From assembly GCA_016213595.1 (NCBI GenBank), contig JACRAA010000163.1, forward strand, positions 1 to 11,062: DNA of 11,062 nt, written 5' to 3'. Source of the DNA: Actinomycetota bacterium. GTDB lineage: Bacteria > Actinomycetota > Actinomycetes > Propionibacteriales > Propionibacteriaceae. The notes below the pieces were generated by a model that ran no database searches, was not told where the DNA came from, and saw nothing but the letters and a program-made list of their open reading frames with translations. The translations under genes were made by a program, and so were the position numbers. Positions 1 to 5,767 of the stretch are shown here, piece by piece (position 1 is the first letter of the stretch; every line of letters starts with the position of its first letter).

Positions 1-240
1 ACATCCGCATGGTCTCGAAGACCGTCGCCATCCCCTCCAGCACCACGACCCAGAGCTCCCCCGCGCTCAGAGCCGGAACCACGAAGGTACAGACGGCCGG
101 CGTCAACGGCACTGCGACCGAGACCTGGCAGCAGACCGTACGTGACGGGCCGCTGCCTCGACCTGGCCCGCGGGGCGTTCTCGCAGATCGCCCCGCTGAG
201 CGCGGGCGCGATCACCGCCACCTGGCAGGTCGTGGGCTGA
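1..240 (+). pseudogene. Remnant of a secreted G5-domain / RlpA-like (double-psi beta-barrel) protein, 5' end outside window
   Basis: Two pieces of one protein type are seen in two frames. From base 3 to about 149 the frame reads a G5 domain, with the hallmark stretches KTVAIPSSTTTQSS, GTTKVQTAGVNGT and ETWQQTVRDG. From about base 133 to the TGA at 238-240 the +1-shifted frame reads PYVTGRCLDLARGAFSQIAP and then LSAGAITATWQVVG, which matches the C-terminal end of an RlpA-like double-psi beta-barrel (normally ...DRGPY-GR-DLS-AF...). Actinomycete proteins with a G5 domain followed by a catalytic or barrel domain are secreted cell-wall proteins. Here the end of the G5 domain, the linker and the first half of the barrel are missing and the frame changes, so I infer an internal deletion that inactivated the gene. 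The first frame stays open to base 584, but only as nonsense antisense to the next gene. A sequencing or assembly error is the main alternative. The family assignment is firm for G5 and good for the barrel end. Confidence 0.72.
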
Positions 241-256
241 CCGGGGTGTCGGCTGA

Positions 257-270
257 CCGTCAGGTGACGG
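257..270. terminator. Small inverted repeat between convergent genes
   Basis: CCGTC-AGGT-GACGG is a perfect 5-bp stem with a 4-base loop. It overlaps the stop codon of the minus-strand permease gene (260-262) and lies 17 bases past the TGA of the plus-strand remnant. No T-run follows on either strand. It sits where a shared terminator would be expected, but the stem is short and chance is a real alternative. Confidence 0.25.
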
Positions 271-1834
271 GGATCCCCCGCTCCCTGAAGCCGACGGCTG
301 CCGCGACGACCAGGGCGACCGCGACCGCCGTGAGCACCAGCTCGGGGGTCCAGCTCATCGCCTCGACGGGGATCTTCGGTGTGTGCGCGAACGGGGACAC
401 CTTCTGCACCCAGCTGGGCAGGCCCATGAGCGGACCGAGCTCGCCGAGGAGCACGACGCCGGCGAGGATCGCCCACCCGAGCCAGTCGAGCCGCGGCAGC
501 CAGGCCACGGCGACGAGCGCGACCGCGACCATGACCCACACCGCGGGCAGGTGCGCGAACGCGGGGCTCGCCTCCCGCCAGTAGCCCGAGGAGCCCGTAC
601 GGTGCGCGGCCGCCATCACGAGCCCCAGAACCGCCATCAGAACCGTGCTGCCGACGAACGCGATGAGCGCGTGCGAGGCGAAGAACCGCAGGCGGGTCAC
701 CCGGGTGGCGAGCACCGTCTCAAGGTGGCCGCTGGACTCCTCTGTACGGAGTCGCATCACGGCGCCGATCCCGAAGGCCGTCGCGCCGAACGCGGCAATC
801 ACCCCTATCAACGTGAGATAGATGTCGTTGAAGGTGCCGACCCCGCCGAGCTTCCTGAGCATCTCGCTGGCAGGCCCGCTCATGAGACCGCCGATGGTGT
901 CGACGATCGCGCCGAACAGGGCGCCCAGGATGACGTACGTGATGAGCCAGCCGACGAAGCCGGATCGCTGCAGCCGCCACGCGAGTCCCAGTGGCGTCCC
1001 GATTCTGCCGGTCGGCGGGCCCAGACGGTCTGGGAGCAGTCCGGCGCCGAGGTCGCGGCGGCTCTGCAGCCACGCGGCCACGGGGAGCGCCACCGCGAAC
1101 AGCGCCAGCGGCAGCAGCAGGGGCCACGCCCGGTCGCCGTCGTAGTAGCGCACCTGCTGCGCCCAGCCCAGTGGGCTGAGCCAGGTCACGACGCCCGCCG
1201 CGCGGTCCCAGCTCACGTCGCCGATCATCCGGAGGACGAACGTCACACCGAGCGCCCCGAAGATCCACGCCCCACAGACGCGGTAGCTGCTCGACAGCTG
1301 CACGGCCACAGAGGTGAGCGCCACGAACGACAGGCCTACGCCTGTCTGGGCGAGCCCGAACAGCACGGAGCCGCCGACCGGCCAGCCGCCTGCGATGACA
1401 GCAGGGATGGTGACAAGGCCCGAGACGACAGCGGTGACGACGGCCAGGATGGTGGCGGCGCCGAGCGGCGCCAGCCGTCCCACCGGAGTCGCCCCGAGCA
1501 GCTCGAACCGTCCCGACTCCTCCTCGCCCCGGGTGTGCCGACGCACGATCGCGATGACCAGGAACGCCATCGTGAGGAAGTCCAGCATGGCCACCTTGTT
1601 CGCGGCGACGCCTCCTACGGAAGCAGTGTCATAGATGTGCCCGTACATCGCGACCACGCCCGTACTGGCGTTGGCAGCGGCATTCGCCGCGACGAGCTGG
1701 TCGCTCGAGCTGTAGAGCGTCGGTACGGCGACCGCTGAGTAGTAGCTGAGCAGCCAGATGCTGACGAGCACCACGCCGATCATGATCCGGTCGCGGCGCC
1801 ACGCGAGCCTCACCAGGCCACGCCATCCGGTCAC
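260..1834 (-). CDS. ABC-2-type exporter permease, duplicated (polyketide-antibiotic exporter-like)
   Basis: This is the membrane subunit of an ABC exporter that works with the ATPase encoded just upstream (1831-2721). The 524-residue protein has about 11-12 hydrophobic segments in two halves, roughly residues 17-36, 84-97, 126-148, 158-180, 187-204 and 236-255, then 292-312, 338-360, 388-410, 430-446, 452-470 and 496-516. The halves share a motif after an early helix: EEESGRFELLGATPVGR (residues 104-120) matches EESSGHLETVLATRVTR (364-380). This indicates internal duplication, so a single chain may supply both half-permeases. This arrangement is known in actinomycete proteins annotated as exporters of polyketide antibiotics (COG3559-like). 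The start is GTG, and the overlap GTGA with the ATPase stop implies translational coupling. A GAGGG lies 9 bases upstream. The substrate cannot be read from sequence; drug or peptide-antibiotic efflux is the family expectation. Confidence 0.9.
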   Translation of the reverse strand: MTGWRGLVRLAWRRDRIMIGVVLVSIWLLSYYSAVAVPTLYSSSDQLVAANAAANASTGVVAMYGHIYDTASVGGVAANKVAMLDFLTMAFLVIAIVRRHTRGEEESGRFELLGATPVGRLAPLGAATILAVVTAVVSGLVTIPAVIAGGWPVGGSVLFGLAQTGVGLSFVALTSVAVQLSSSYRVCGAWIFGALGVTFVLRMIGDVSWDRAAGVVTWLSPLGWAQQVRYYDGDRAWPLLLPLALFAVALPVAAWLQSRRDLGAGLLPDRLGPPTGRIGTPLGLAWRLQRSGFVGWLITYVILGALFGAIVDTIGGLMSGPASEMLRKLGGVGTFNDIYLTLIGVIAAFGATAFGIGAVMRLRTEESSGHLETVLATRVTRLRFFASHALIAFVGSTVLMAVLGLVMAAAHRTGSSGYWREASPAFAHLPAVWVMVAVALVAVAWLPRLDWLGWAILAGVVLLGELGPLMGLPSWVQKVSPFAHTPKIPVEAMSWTPELVLTAVAVALVVAAAVGFRERGIPVT

Positions 1835-2721
1835 CGGACGCCGCCCTCGTACTTGCTGAGGAACAGCTCCTCCAGCGTCGGCGGCTCGCAGACCAGGGAG
1901 TCGACTCCTGCAACGGCGACCGCGGCAACCGCTGCGTCGAGGTTGTCGGCGTCAACGGAGAACCGGATGAGCCTTCCGTCACGCGTGAGGTTGGTGACGC
2001 CCGGCATGGTGTCGAGGCTCGGGGCGAGGCCGCGGACGGACGCGGAGATCGATGTCGTGTGCAGCTTGCGCATCTCGTCCAGAGTGCCCACCTCGACGAT
2101 GCGGCCCGCACGGATGATGCTGATGCGGTCCGACAGCCTCTCCACCTCGGAGAGGATGTGGCTGGACAGCAGGATGGTACGGCCCTCGCCCTTGAGCTCT
2201 CGGGCCACGTCGGAGAACACGGCCTCCATCAGTGGGTCGAGACCCGCGGTGGGCTCGTCGAGGAGGAACAGCTCGGCGCGCGACGCCAGCGCCGCGACGA
2301 GGGCGACCTTCTGCCGGTTCCCCTTCGAGTAGCTTCGGCACCGCTTCGTCGGGTCGAGGTCGAACCGCTCCAGCAGGAGGGCTCGGCGGTCCTTGTCGAG
2401 GTCGCCACGGAGCCTGCCGAGGAGGTCGATGACCTCGCCGCCCGTGAGGTTCGGCCACAGCGTGACGTCGCCCGGGACGTACGCGATGCGCCGGTGAATC
2501 TCCTCGATGTCGGTCCACGCGTTGCCGCCGAGGACGGAGGCCGTGCCGGCGTCCGCCTTGAGCAGTCCGAGCAGGACCCGGATGGTCGTGGTCTTGCCGG
2601 CGCCGTTCGGGCCGAGGAAGCCGTGGACCTCGCCCTCTTCGACGGACAGGTCGAGCCCGTCGAGGGCACGGGTACGGCCGAACGACTTGGCGAGGTTGTG
2701 CGTTTCGATGACAGTGGTCAC
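1831..2721 (-). CDS. ABC exporter ATP-binding subunit
   Basis: This is a cytoplasmic ATPase of about 296 residues that powers the permease encoded directly downstream (GTGA overlap at 1831-1834). Visible motifs, numbered from the chosen start, are Walker A GPNGAGKTT (37-45), the ABC signature in the divergent form YSKGNRQK (131-138), Walker B LFLLDEP (151-157, catalytic E156), D-loop AGLD and switch histidine H188. The Q-loop position reads YVPGDVTLWPNLTGGE, without the usual glutamine; as I recall, relatives paired with duplicated ABC-2 permeases share this. A C-terminal extension of about 75 residues ends PPTLEELFLSKYEGG, as in other ABC-2 drug-exporter ATPases. The frame is open to 2802, but I chose the GTG at 2719-2721. 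Conserved sequence (TTVIETHNLAKSF) begins right there, the earlier residues are low-complexity, and a candidate -10 box lies 8 bases upstream. The exported substrate is unknown. Confidence 0.93.
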   Translation of the reverse strand: MTTVIETHNLAKSFGRTRALDGLDLSVEEGEVHGFLGPNGAGKTTTIRVLLGLLKADAGTASVLGGNAWTDIEEIHRRIAYVPGDVTLWPNLTGGEVIDLLGRLRGDLDKDRRALLLERFDLDPTKRCRSYSKGNRQKVALVAALASRAELFLLDEPTAGLDPLMEAVFSDVARELKGEGRTILLSSHILSEVERLSDRISIIRAGRIVEVGTLDEMRKLHTTSISASVRGLAPSLDTMPGVTNLTRDGRLIRFSVDADNLDAAVAAVAVAGVDSLVCEPPTLEELFLSKYEGGVR

Positions 2722-2729
2722 GCCCTCGC

Positions 2730-2735
2730 ACGATA
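2730..2735 (-). promoter_or_regulatory. Candidate -10 box for the ABC ATPase gene
   Basis: On the minus strand the hexamer TATCGT fits the actinobacterial TANNNT pattern. It ends 8 bases before the GTG start, so transcription would begin one or two bases before or at the start codon, giving a leaderless or near-leaderless mRNA. A short GAGGG is also present just before the GTG, so ribosome-binding-site initiation is not excluded. No clear -35 element is visible. Confidence 0.4.
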
Positions 2736-2866
2736 CGCCGCGCGTGGCCGGCCGGGACGTGGCAGGGGGCGACTCGCGGAAAGGGCTTCTCGGATCTCGC
2801 AAGCGGCCGCGGCTGCCGCCCGAGGACCGGTGTGAGGGCGGCTACCTCGCGGGACCGGCATCTGTA

Positions 2867-2872
2867 TACGCT
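2867..2872 (+). promoter_or_regulatory. Candidate -10 box for the glycosyltransferase gene (leaderless start)
   Basis: TACGCT fits TANNNT and is separated by exactly six bases (GACCGG) from the GTG at 2879, the spacing expected when +1 is the first base of the start codon. No purine-rich ribosome-binding site precedes the GTG, which supports leaderless initiation. The 2722-2878 gap is therefore a divergent promoter region shared with the ABC ATPase gene. No -35 element is recognisable. Confidence 0.45.
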
Positions 2873-2878
2873 GACCGG

Positions 2879-4216
2879 GTGGCCCGTTCGCTGAGGATCG
2901 CCGAGTTCACCGACAACTACGGTCCGGGCCGGAGCGGGATCCTGTACGCCGTGCAGCAGATCGAGGGCGTCCTGCTGGAGGCCGGCCACGAGGTCATCGT
3001 CGTCGCCCCGAAGGCGAGCGGCCCCAACCCGTACGCGCAGCATCCCCGCCGCACGGAGGTGAGGCTGCCGAGCGTACGAGTGCCGGGGGTCCCTGCGCGG
3101 GTCGCCTCGGGCGCGTACGCCGAGCCGCTCGTCGCAAAGGTCGGCGACCTCAGGCCCGATGTCATCCACGTCCACGGCCTGGGGCTCGTCGGGCTCATGG
3201 GCGTCGCGCTGGCGCGGCGCACCGGCATCCCGCTCGTCGTCACGTGGCACACCGACTGGGACGCGTACGCCGAGCACTACGCGCTCCTCACCCCTGTCCT
3301 CGCCGCCGCGTACCACGCCTGGCGCGTCCGGGCTGGCAGCGGTGCACTCGACCAGAGCAGGGCGCGTGCCAGCGCCAGGGCCTTCCGGCAGGCGGGGCGG
3401 CAGCGCATGGCGGCCGACCTGCTGGGCGCCTGCACGGCGATGCTCGCCGCAGCCACCGTCGTGACCACCCCCTCGCCCAAGACGGCCAAACGGGTGCTGG
3501 CCGCGGCAGCCGAGGTGGATGTACGGGCGATCCCGAACGGTGTCGACCCGCTGCCGCTGGCCGGCCCCAGCCCCGTACCGCCCAGCCCAGGTGTCCGGTT
3601 CACCTACGTCGGCAGGATCGCGCCGGAGAAGGGCATCGGGCTCCTGCTCGACGCGTACAAGATCGTCCGCAAGTCCGTCCCCGGCACCGAGCTGATGATC
3701 GTCGGCGACTGGAAGAAGGTGCCGACGCTGCGCGCACGGCTGCTGCGCGCCAGGCGCCACCCCGAGATCCGCCTGGTGGGCGAGGTGGACCGGAGCAACC
3801 TGGGCCCGTACTACGCGGCCAGCGACGTCTTCGTCTTCCCGTCCCTGACGGACACCCAGGCGCTCGTGCTCCACGAGGCAGCGCACGCCGGGCTGCCGCT
3901 GATCGTCTGCGACCGCGAGCTCGGGCTCGTGCTGCACGACAAGGTCAACGGCGAGTTCTGCGACCCGACACCGGATGCGCTCGCCGGGGCCATGCTGCGG
4001 CTGATGGACCGGGTCCGCGACCCCGTGGCGCGGGCTAAGGCAGCGGCGGTGAGCCGTGAGCTCGCCGCGCGGTACACAGTGGCGGGTCAGGACCAGGCGA
4101 TCCTCGACCTGTACGCCGAGGTCGCCGGAGGCGGGTTGCGTGTACCTGTGGCGCGTCCCCGCGTCCCCGGCCGCCTCGCCCGGGCCTGGTCGCGCGTGTC
4201 AGCGATGGCGCGATAG
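2879..4216 (+). CDS. Family 4 (GT-B) glycosyltransferase, probable glycolipid/mannosyl- or glucosyltransferase
   Basis: This 445-residue cytoplasmic GT-B enzyme has no signal peptide or clear membrane helix. The N-terminal half has the acceptor-side features of GT4 enzymes: EFTDNYGPGRSGI with the glycine-rich loop (8-21), DVIHVHGLG (94-102) and the HTD motif WHTDWDAYAEHY (123-134). The donor half has IPNGVDPLP (218-226), YVGRIAPEKGIGLLLDAY (243-260) and PSLTDTQALVLHEAAHAGLP (321-340). In the last stretch the usual E-x7-E pair is D325-x7-E333, a conservative change. Relatives include PimB/MgtA-type mannosyltransferases and diacylglycerol glucosyltransferases, so transfer of a sugar from a nucleotide donor to a membrane lipid or glycan is likely, but acceptor and sugar cannot be told. 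The frame is open upstream to 2507; I chose the GTG at 2879 because similarity starts at RSLRIAEF and a -10 box sits six bases before it. The tail of about 25 residues after 420 is basic (RVPVARPRVPGRLARAW) and might touch the membrane. Confidence 0.9.
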   Translation: MARSLRIAEFTDNYGPGRSGILYAVQQIEGVLLEAGHEVIVVAPKASGPNPYAQHPRRTEVRLPSVRVPGVPARVASGAYAEPLVAKVGDLRPDVIHVHGLGLVGLMGVALARRTGIPLVVTWHTDWDAYAEHYALLTPVLAAAYHAWRVRAGSGALDQSRARASARAFRQAGRQRMAADLLGACTAMLAAATVVTTPSPKTAKRVLAAAAEVDVRAIPNGVDPLPLAGPSPVPPSPGVRFTYVGRIAPEKGIGLLLDAYKIVRKSVPGTELMIVGDWKKVPTLRARLLRARRHPEIRLVGEVDRSNLGPYYAASDVFVFPSLTDTQALVLHEAAHAGLPLIVCDRELGLVLHDKVNGEFCDPTPDALAGAMLRLMDRVRDPVARAKAAAVSRELAARYTVAGQDQAILDLYAEVAGGGLRVPVARPRVPGRLARAWSRVSAMAR

Positions 4217-4227
4217 GCCGGCGGCCC

Positions 4228-4337
4228 GTACAGGTGCTCTCGCGGACACGTACAGGTGCTCTCGCGGACACGTACAGGTGCTCTCGCGGACACGTACAGG
4301 TGCTCTCGCGGACGGGTACAGGTCCTCTCGCCGACCG
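4228..4337. repeat. Tandem array of five 22-bp units
   Basis: Units begin at 4228, 4250, 4272, 4294 and 4316. Each starts GTACAGGTGCTCTCG and is 22 bp long. Units 1-3 are identical, unit 4 differs only in its last two bases (GG for AC), and unit 5 differs at four positions (GTCCTCTCGCCGACCG in place of GTGCTCTCGCGGACAC). There are no unique spacers, so it is not a CRISPR array. It begins 11 bases after the stop codon of the glycosyltransferase gene and lies in its 3' untranslated region, antisense to any read-through from the pyrC side. Because 22 is not a multiple of three and the unit contains no stop, it leaves long open frames on both strands; I consider these artefacts. Function is unknown. 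Confidence 0.92.
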
Positions 4338-4355
4338 CCTGTCGTCGAAAGGCCA

Positions 4356-4383
4356 CGACACGCGCGGCCGGTACGGCGTGTCG
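4356..4383. terminator. Candidate bidirectional terminator hairpin in the convergent gap
   Basis: CGACACGC (4356-4363) and GCGTGTCG (4376-4383) form a perfect 8-bp stem around a 12-base GC-rich loop, between the 3' ends of the glycosyltransferase and pyrC genes. There is no T-tract, as is usual for high-GC organisms. A competing 6-bp stem, TGTCGT (4340-4345) with ACGACA (4355-4360), shares bases with it, so the two cannot form together. Placement between convergent genes supports a terminator role. Confidence 0.45.
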
Positions 4384-4390
4384 GCGCACC

Positions 4391-4450
4391 AACTGACCCC
4401 TCGTTCGCCGAACTGACCTCTCGACGCCCGAACTGGCCCCTCGAGGCGCC
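4391..4450. repeat. Second tandem array, three degenerate 20-bp units
   Basis: Units start at 4391, 4411 and 4431 and read AACTGACCCCTCGTTCGCCG, AACTGACCTCTCGACGCCCG and AACTGGCCCCTCGAGGCGCC. The constant part is AACTGRCCYCTCG. The array ends 12 bases before the pyrC stop codon. It can be aligned loosely with the 22-bp array through the shared C(T/C)CTCG core and a preceding AC-G, so the two arrays may be diverged relatives. That relation is my inference. Confidence 0.75.
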
Positions 4451-4462
4451 TGTCCGCCCCGC

Positions 4463-5722
4463 TCAGGCGAAGCGCCCCTCCAGGTCGTAGGTGACCTTGC
4501 CCCGCAGCAGCGTTGCCACGACGCGGGTCGACAGCTCCAGACCCTCGTACGGCGTGTTCTCCGCGATGCTCGCCAGCTCGCGGCCGTACGAACGCCACGT
4601 CCGTTCCGGGTCGACCAGGCAGAGGTTCGCGGGTGCGCCGACCTCGATCGGCAGCCCGTGGTCGGCGATGCCGGCGAGGCGCGCGGGCGCCGAGGACATG
4701 CGGTCAGCGACGTCGGCCCAGGTGAGCCGGCCAGTACGCACGAACAGGTCTGCGACCACGGCGAGAGCCGTCTCCAGCCCGAGCATCCCCATCGACGCCT
4801 CGCACCAGTCGCGCCGCTTCGTCTCCGCAGGGTGGGGCGCGTGGTCGGTGCCGACGACGTCGATCGTGCCGTCCAGGAGGGCTTCGCGGACCGCCTCCAC
4901 GTCGGCGGCCGACCGCAGGGGCGGGTTGACCTTGTACGCAGGATCGCCCGTCAGCGCCGTGGTGTGGTCCAGCAGCAGGTGGTGCGGCGTGACCTCGGCG
5001 GTGACGGGGTAGCCCTGGGCCTTCGCCCACCTCACAACAGCCACCGTCTGGGCGGTGGAGACGTGGCAGGCGTGGACGCGGCAGGCGAGCTCCGCGGCCA
5101 TGATCGCGTCGCGGGCGACGATCGTCGCTTCGGCCATCGTCGGCCACCCCGGCAGGCCGACCCTGTCCGCGACGCCGGCGTCCACCTGGGCGTCCGCCGT
5201 GAGCAGCGGGTCCTGGGCGTGCTGCGCCAGCACGCCGCCGAGCGCCCCGATCTTGACCAGCGCCTCGCGCATCACGTCCGAACGGGCCACGCACCTGCCG
5301 TCGTCTGAGAACATCCGGACCCCGGCCGCGCCCATCCCCGCGATGTCCGCGAGCCTGTCACCCTCCTCCCCGACGGTCACGGCCCCGATCGGGACCACGT
5401 CGACGAGGCCGACCTCGAGGCCGCGTCGCCGCTCGTACGTACAGATCTCCGCGGTGTCCGCGACCGGCACAGTGTTCGGCATCGCGCACACCGCGCCGTA
5501 GCCACCGCGCGCTGCGGCCCGCGAACCGCTCTCGATCGTCTCCGCGTCGCCCGGCCCGGGGTCGCGCAGGTGGGTGTGCGGGTCGACGAGCGCCGGCAGC
5601 AGGACGAGGCCGCTGCAGTCCACGCGGGTCTCGGTGCCGTCAGCCTCGGCGATGACACCGTCACGGATGGCGACGTCGCGGACGCCCTCTCCCAGCACGT
5701 CCACCCCGACCAGCACGGTCAT
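4463..5722 (-). CDS. pyrC: Dihydroorotase (class I)
   Basis: This zinc enzyme of de novo pyrimidine synthesis interconverts N-carbamoyl-L-aspartate and dihydroorotate in the cytosol. The 419-residue length is normal for the class. Motifs seen: metal-binding DPHTHLRDPG (47-56), substrate-binding MPNTVPVADT (81-90), MFSDDGR (137-143) with the aspartate that class I enzymes use at the bridging-ligand position, AQHAQD (166-171), HACHVST (217-223), EVTPHHLLL (243-251), KVNPPLR (264-270) and the catalytic DHAPH (293-297). The wording is that of dihydroorotase rather than allantoinase or hydantoinase. The ATG is preceded by a strong ribosome-binding site AAAGGGGG (5729-5736) six bases away. The upstream neighbour 45 bases away is a membrane protein and the downstream side is a convergent gap, so no pyrB, carAB, pyrD or pyrF flanks it here. 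It may be cotranscribed with the membrane-protein gene. The symbol is given on motif content. Confidence 0.93.
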   Translation of the reverse strand: MTVLVGVDVLGEGVRDVAIRDGVIAEADGTETRVDCSGLVLLPALVDPHTHLRDPGPGDAETIESGSRAAARGGYGAVCAMPNTVPVADTAEICTYERRRGLEVGLVDVVPIGAVTVGEEGDRLADIAGMGAAGVRMFSDDGRCVARSDVMREALVKIGALGGVLAQHAQDPLLTADAQVDAGVADRVGLPGWPTMAEATIVARDAIMAAELACRVHACHVSTAQTVAVVRWAKAQGYPVTAEVTPHHLLLDHTTALTGDPAYKVNPPLRSAADVEAVREALLDGTIDVVGTDHAPHPAETKRRDWCEASMGMLGLETALAVVADLFVRTGRLTWADVADRMSSAPARLAGIADHGLPIEVGAPANLCLVDPERTWRSYGRELASIAENTPYEGLELSTRVVATLLRGKVTYDLEGRFA

Positions 5723-5751
5723 CCGGCGCCCCCTTTCGTCGCCAGGACGCT

Positions 5752-5766
5752 ACCGCACCGTGCGGT
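5752..5766 (-). terminator. Short hairpin between the membrane-protein gene and pyrC
   Basis: ACCGC-ACCGT-GCGGT is a perfect 5-bp stem placed two bases beyond the stop codon of the membrane-protein gene, read leftward. It could attenuate or end that transcript before pyrC. The stem is short and has no T-run, so partial read-through into pyrC is likely even if it is real. Confidence 0.3.
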
Positions 5767-5767
5767 G

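Noticed and set aside
383..1738. Long plus-strand open frame of about 450 codons opposite the permease gene
   Set aside because: Its product is a low-complexity Arg/Glu/Gly/His-rich string with no domain. It is the usual antisense shadow of a GC-rich gene, while the minus strand has clear membrane segments.
2507..2878. Longer N-terminus for the glycosyltransferase beginning inside the ATPase gene
   Set aside because: The extra 124 codons are antisense to conserved ATPase motifs and lack similarity to GT4 enzymes. The GTG at 2879 with its -10 box is better supported.
1979..3937. Minus-strand open frame of about 650 codons spanning the ATPase, the divergent gap and the glycosyltransferase
   Set aside because: It runs across two well-supported genes and their promoter region, is rich in Arg, Pro, Gly, Asp and His, and has no recognisable motif.
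4228..4337. CRISPR array
   Set aside because: Units are directly adjacent at 22 bp with no unique spacers, and no cas gene is present.
4035..4598. Open frames through the 22-bp array encoding repeats such as REHLYVSARAPVRVREST
   Set aside because: The 22-bp unit has no stop in the relevant frames and shifts frame each copy, so a 22-residue pseudo-repeat appears automatically. No start signal or family supports a protein.
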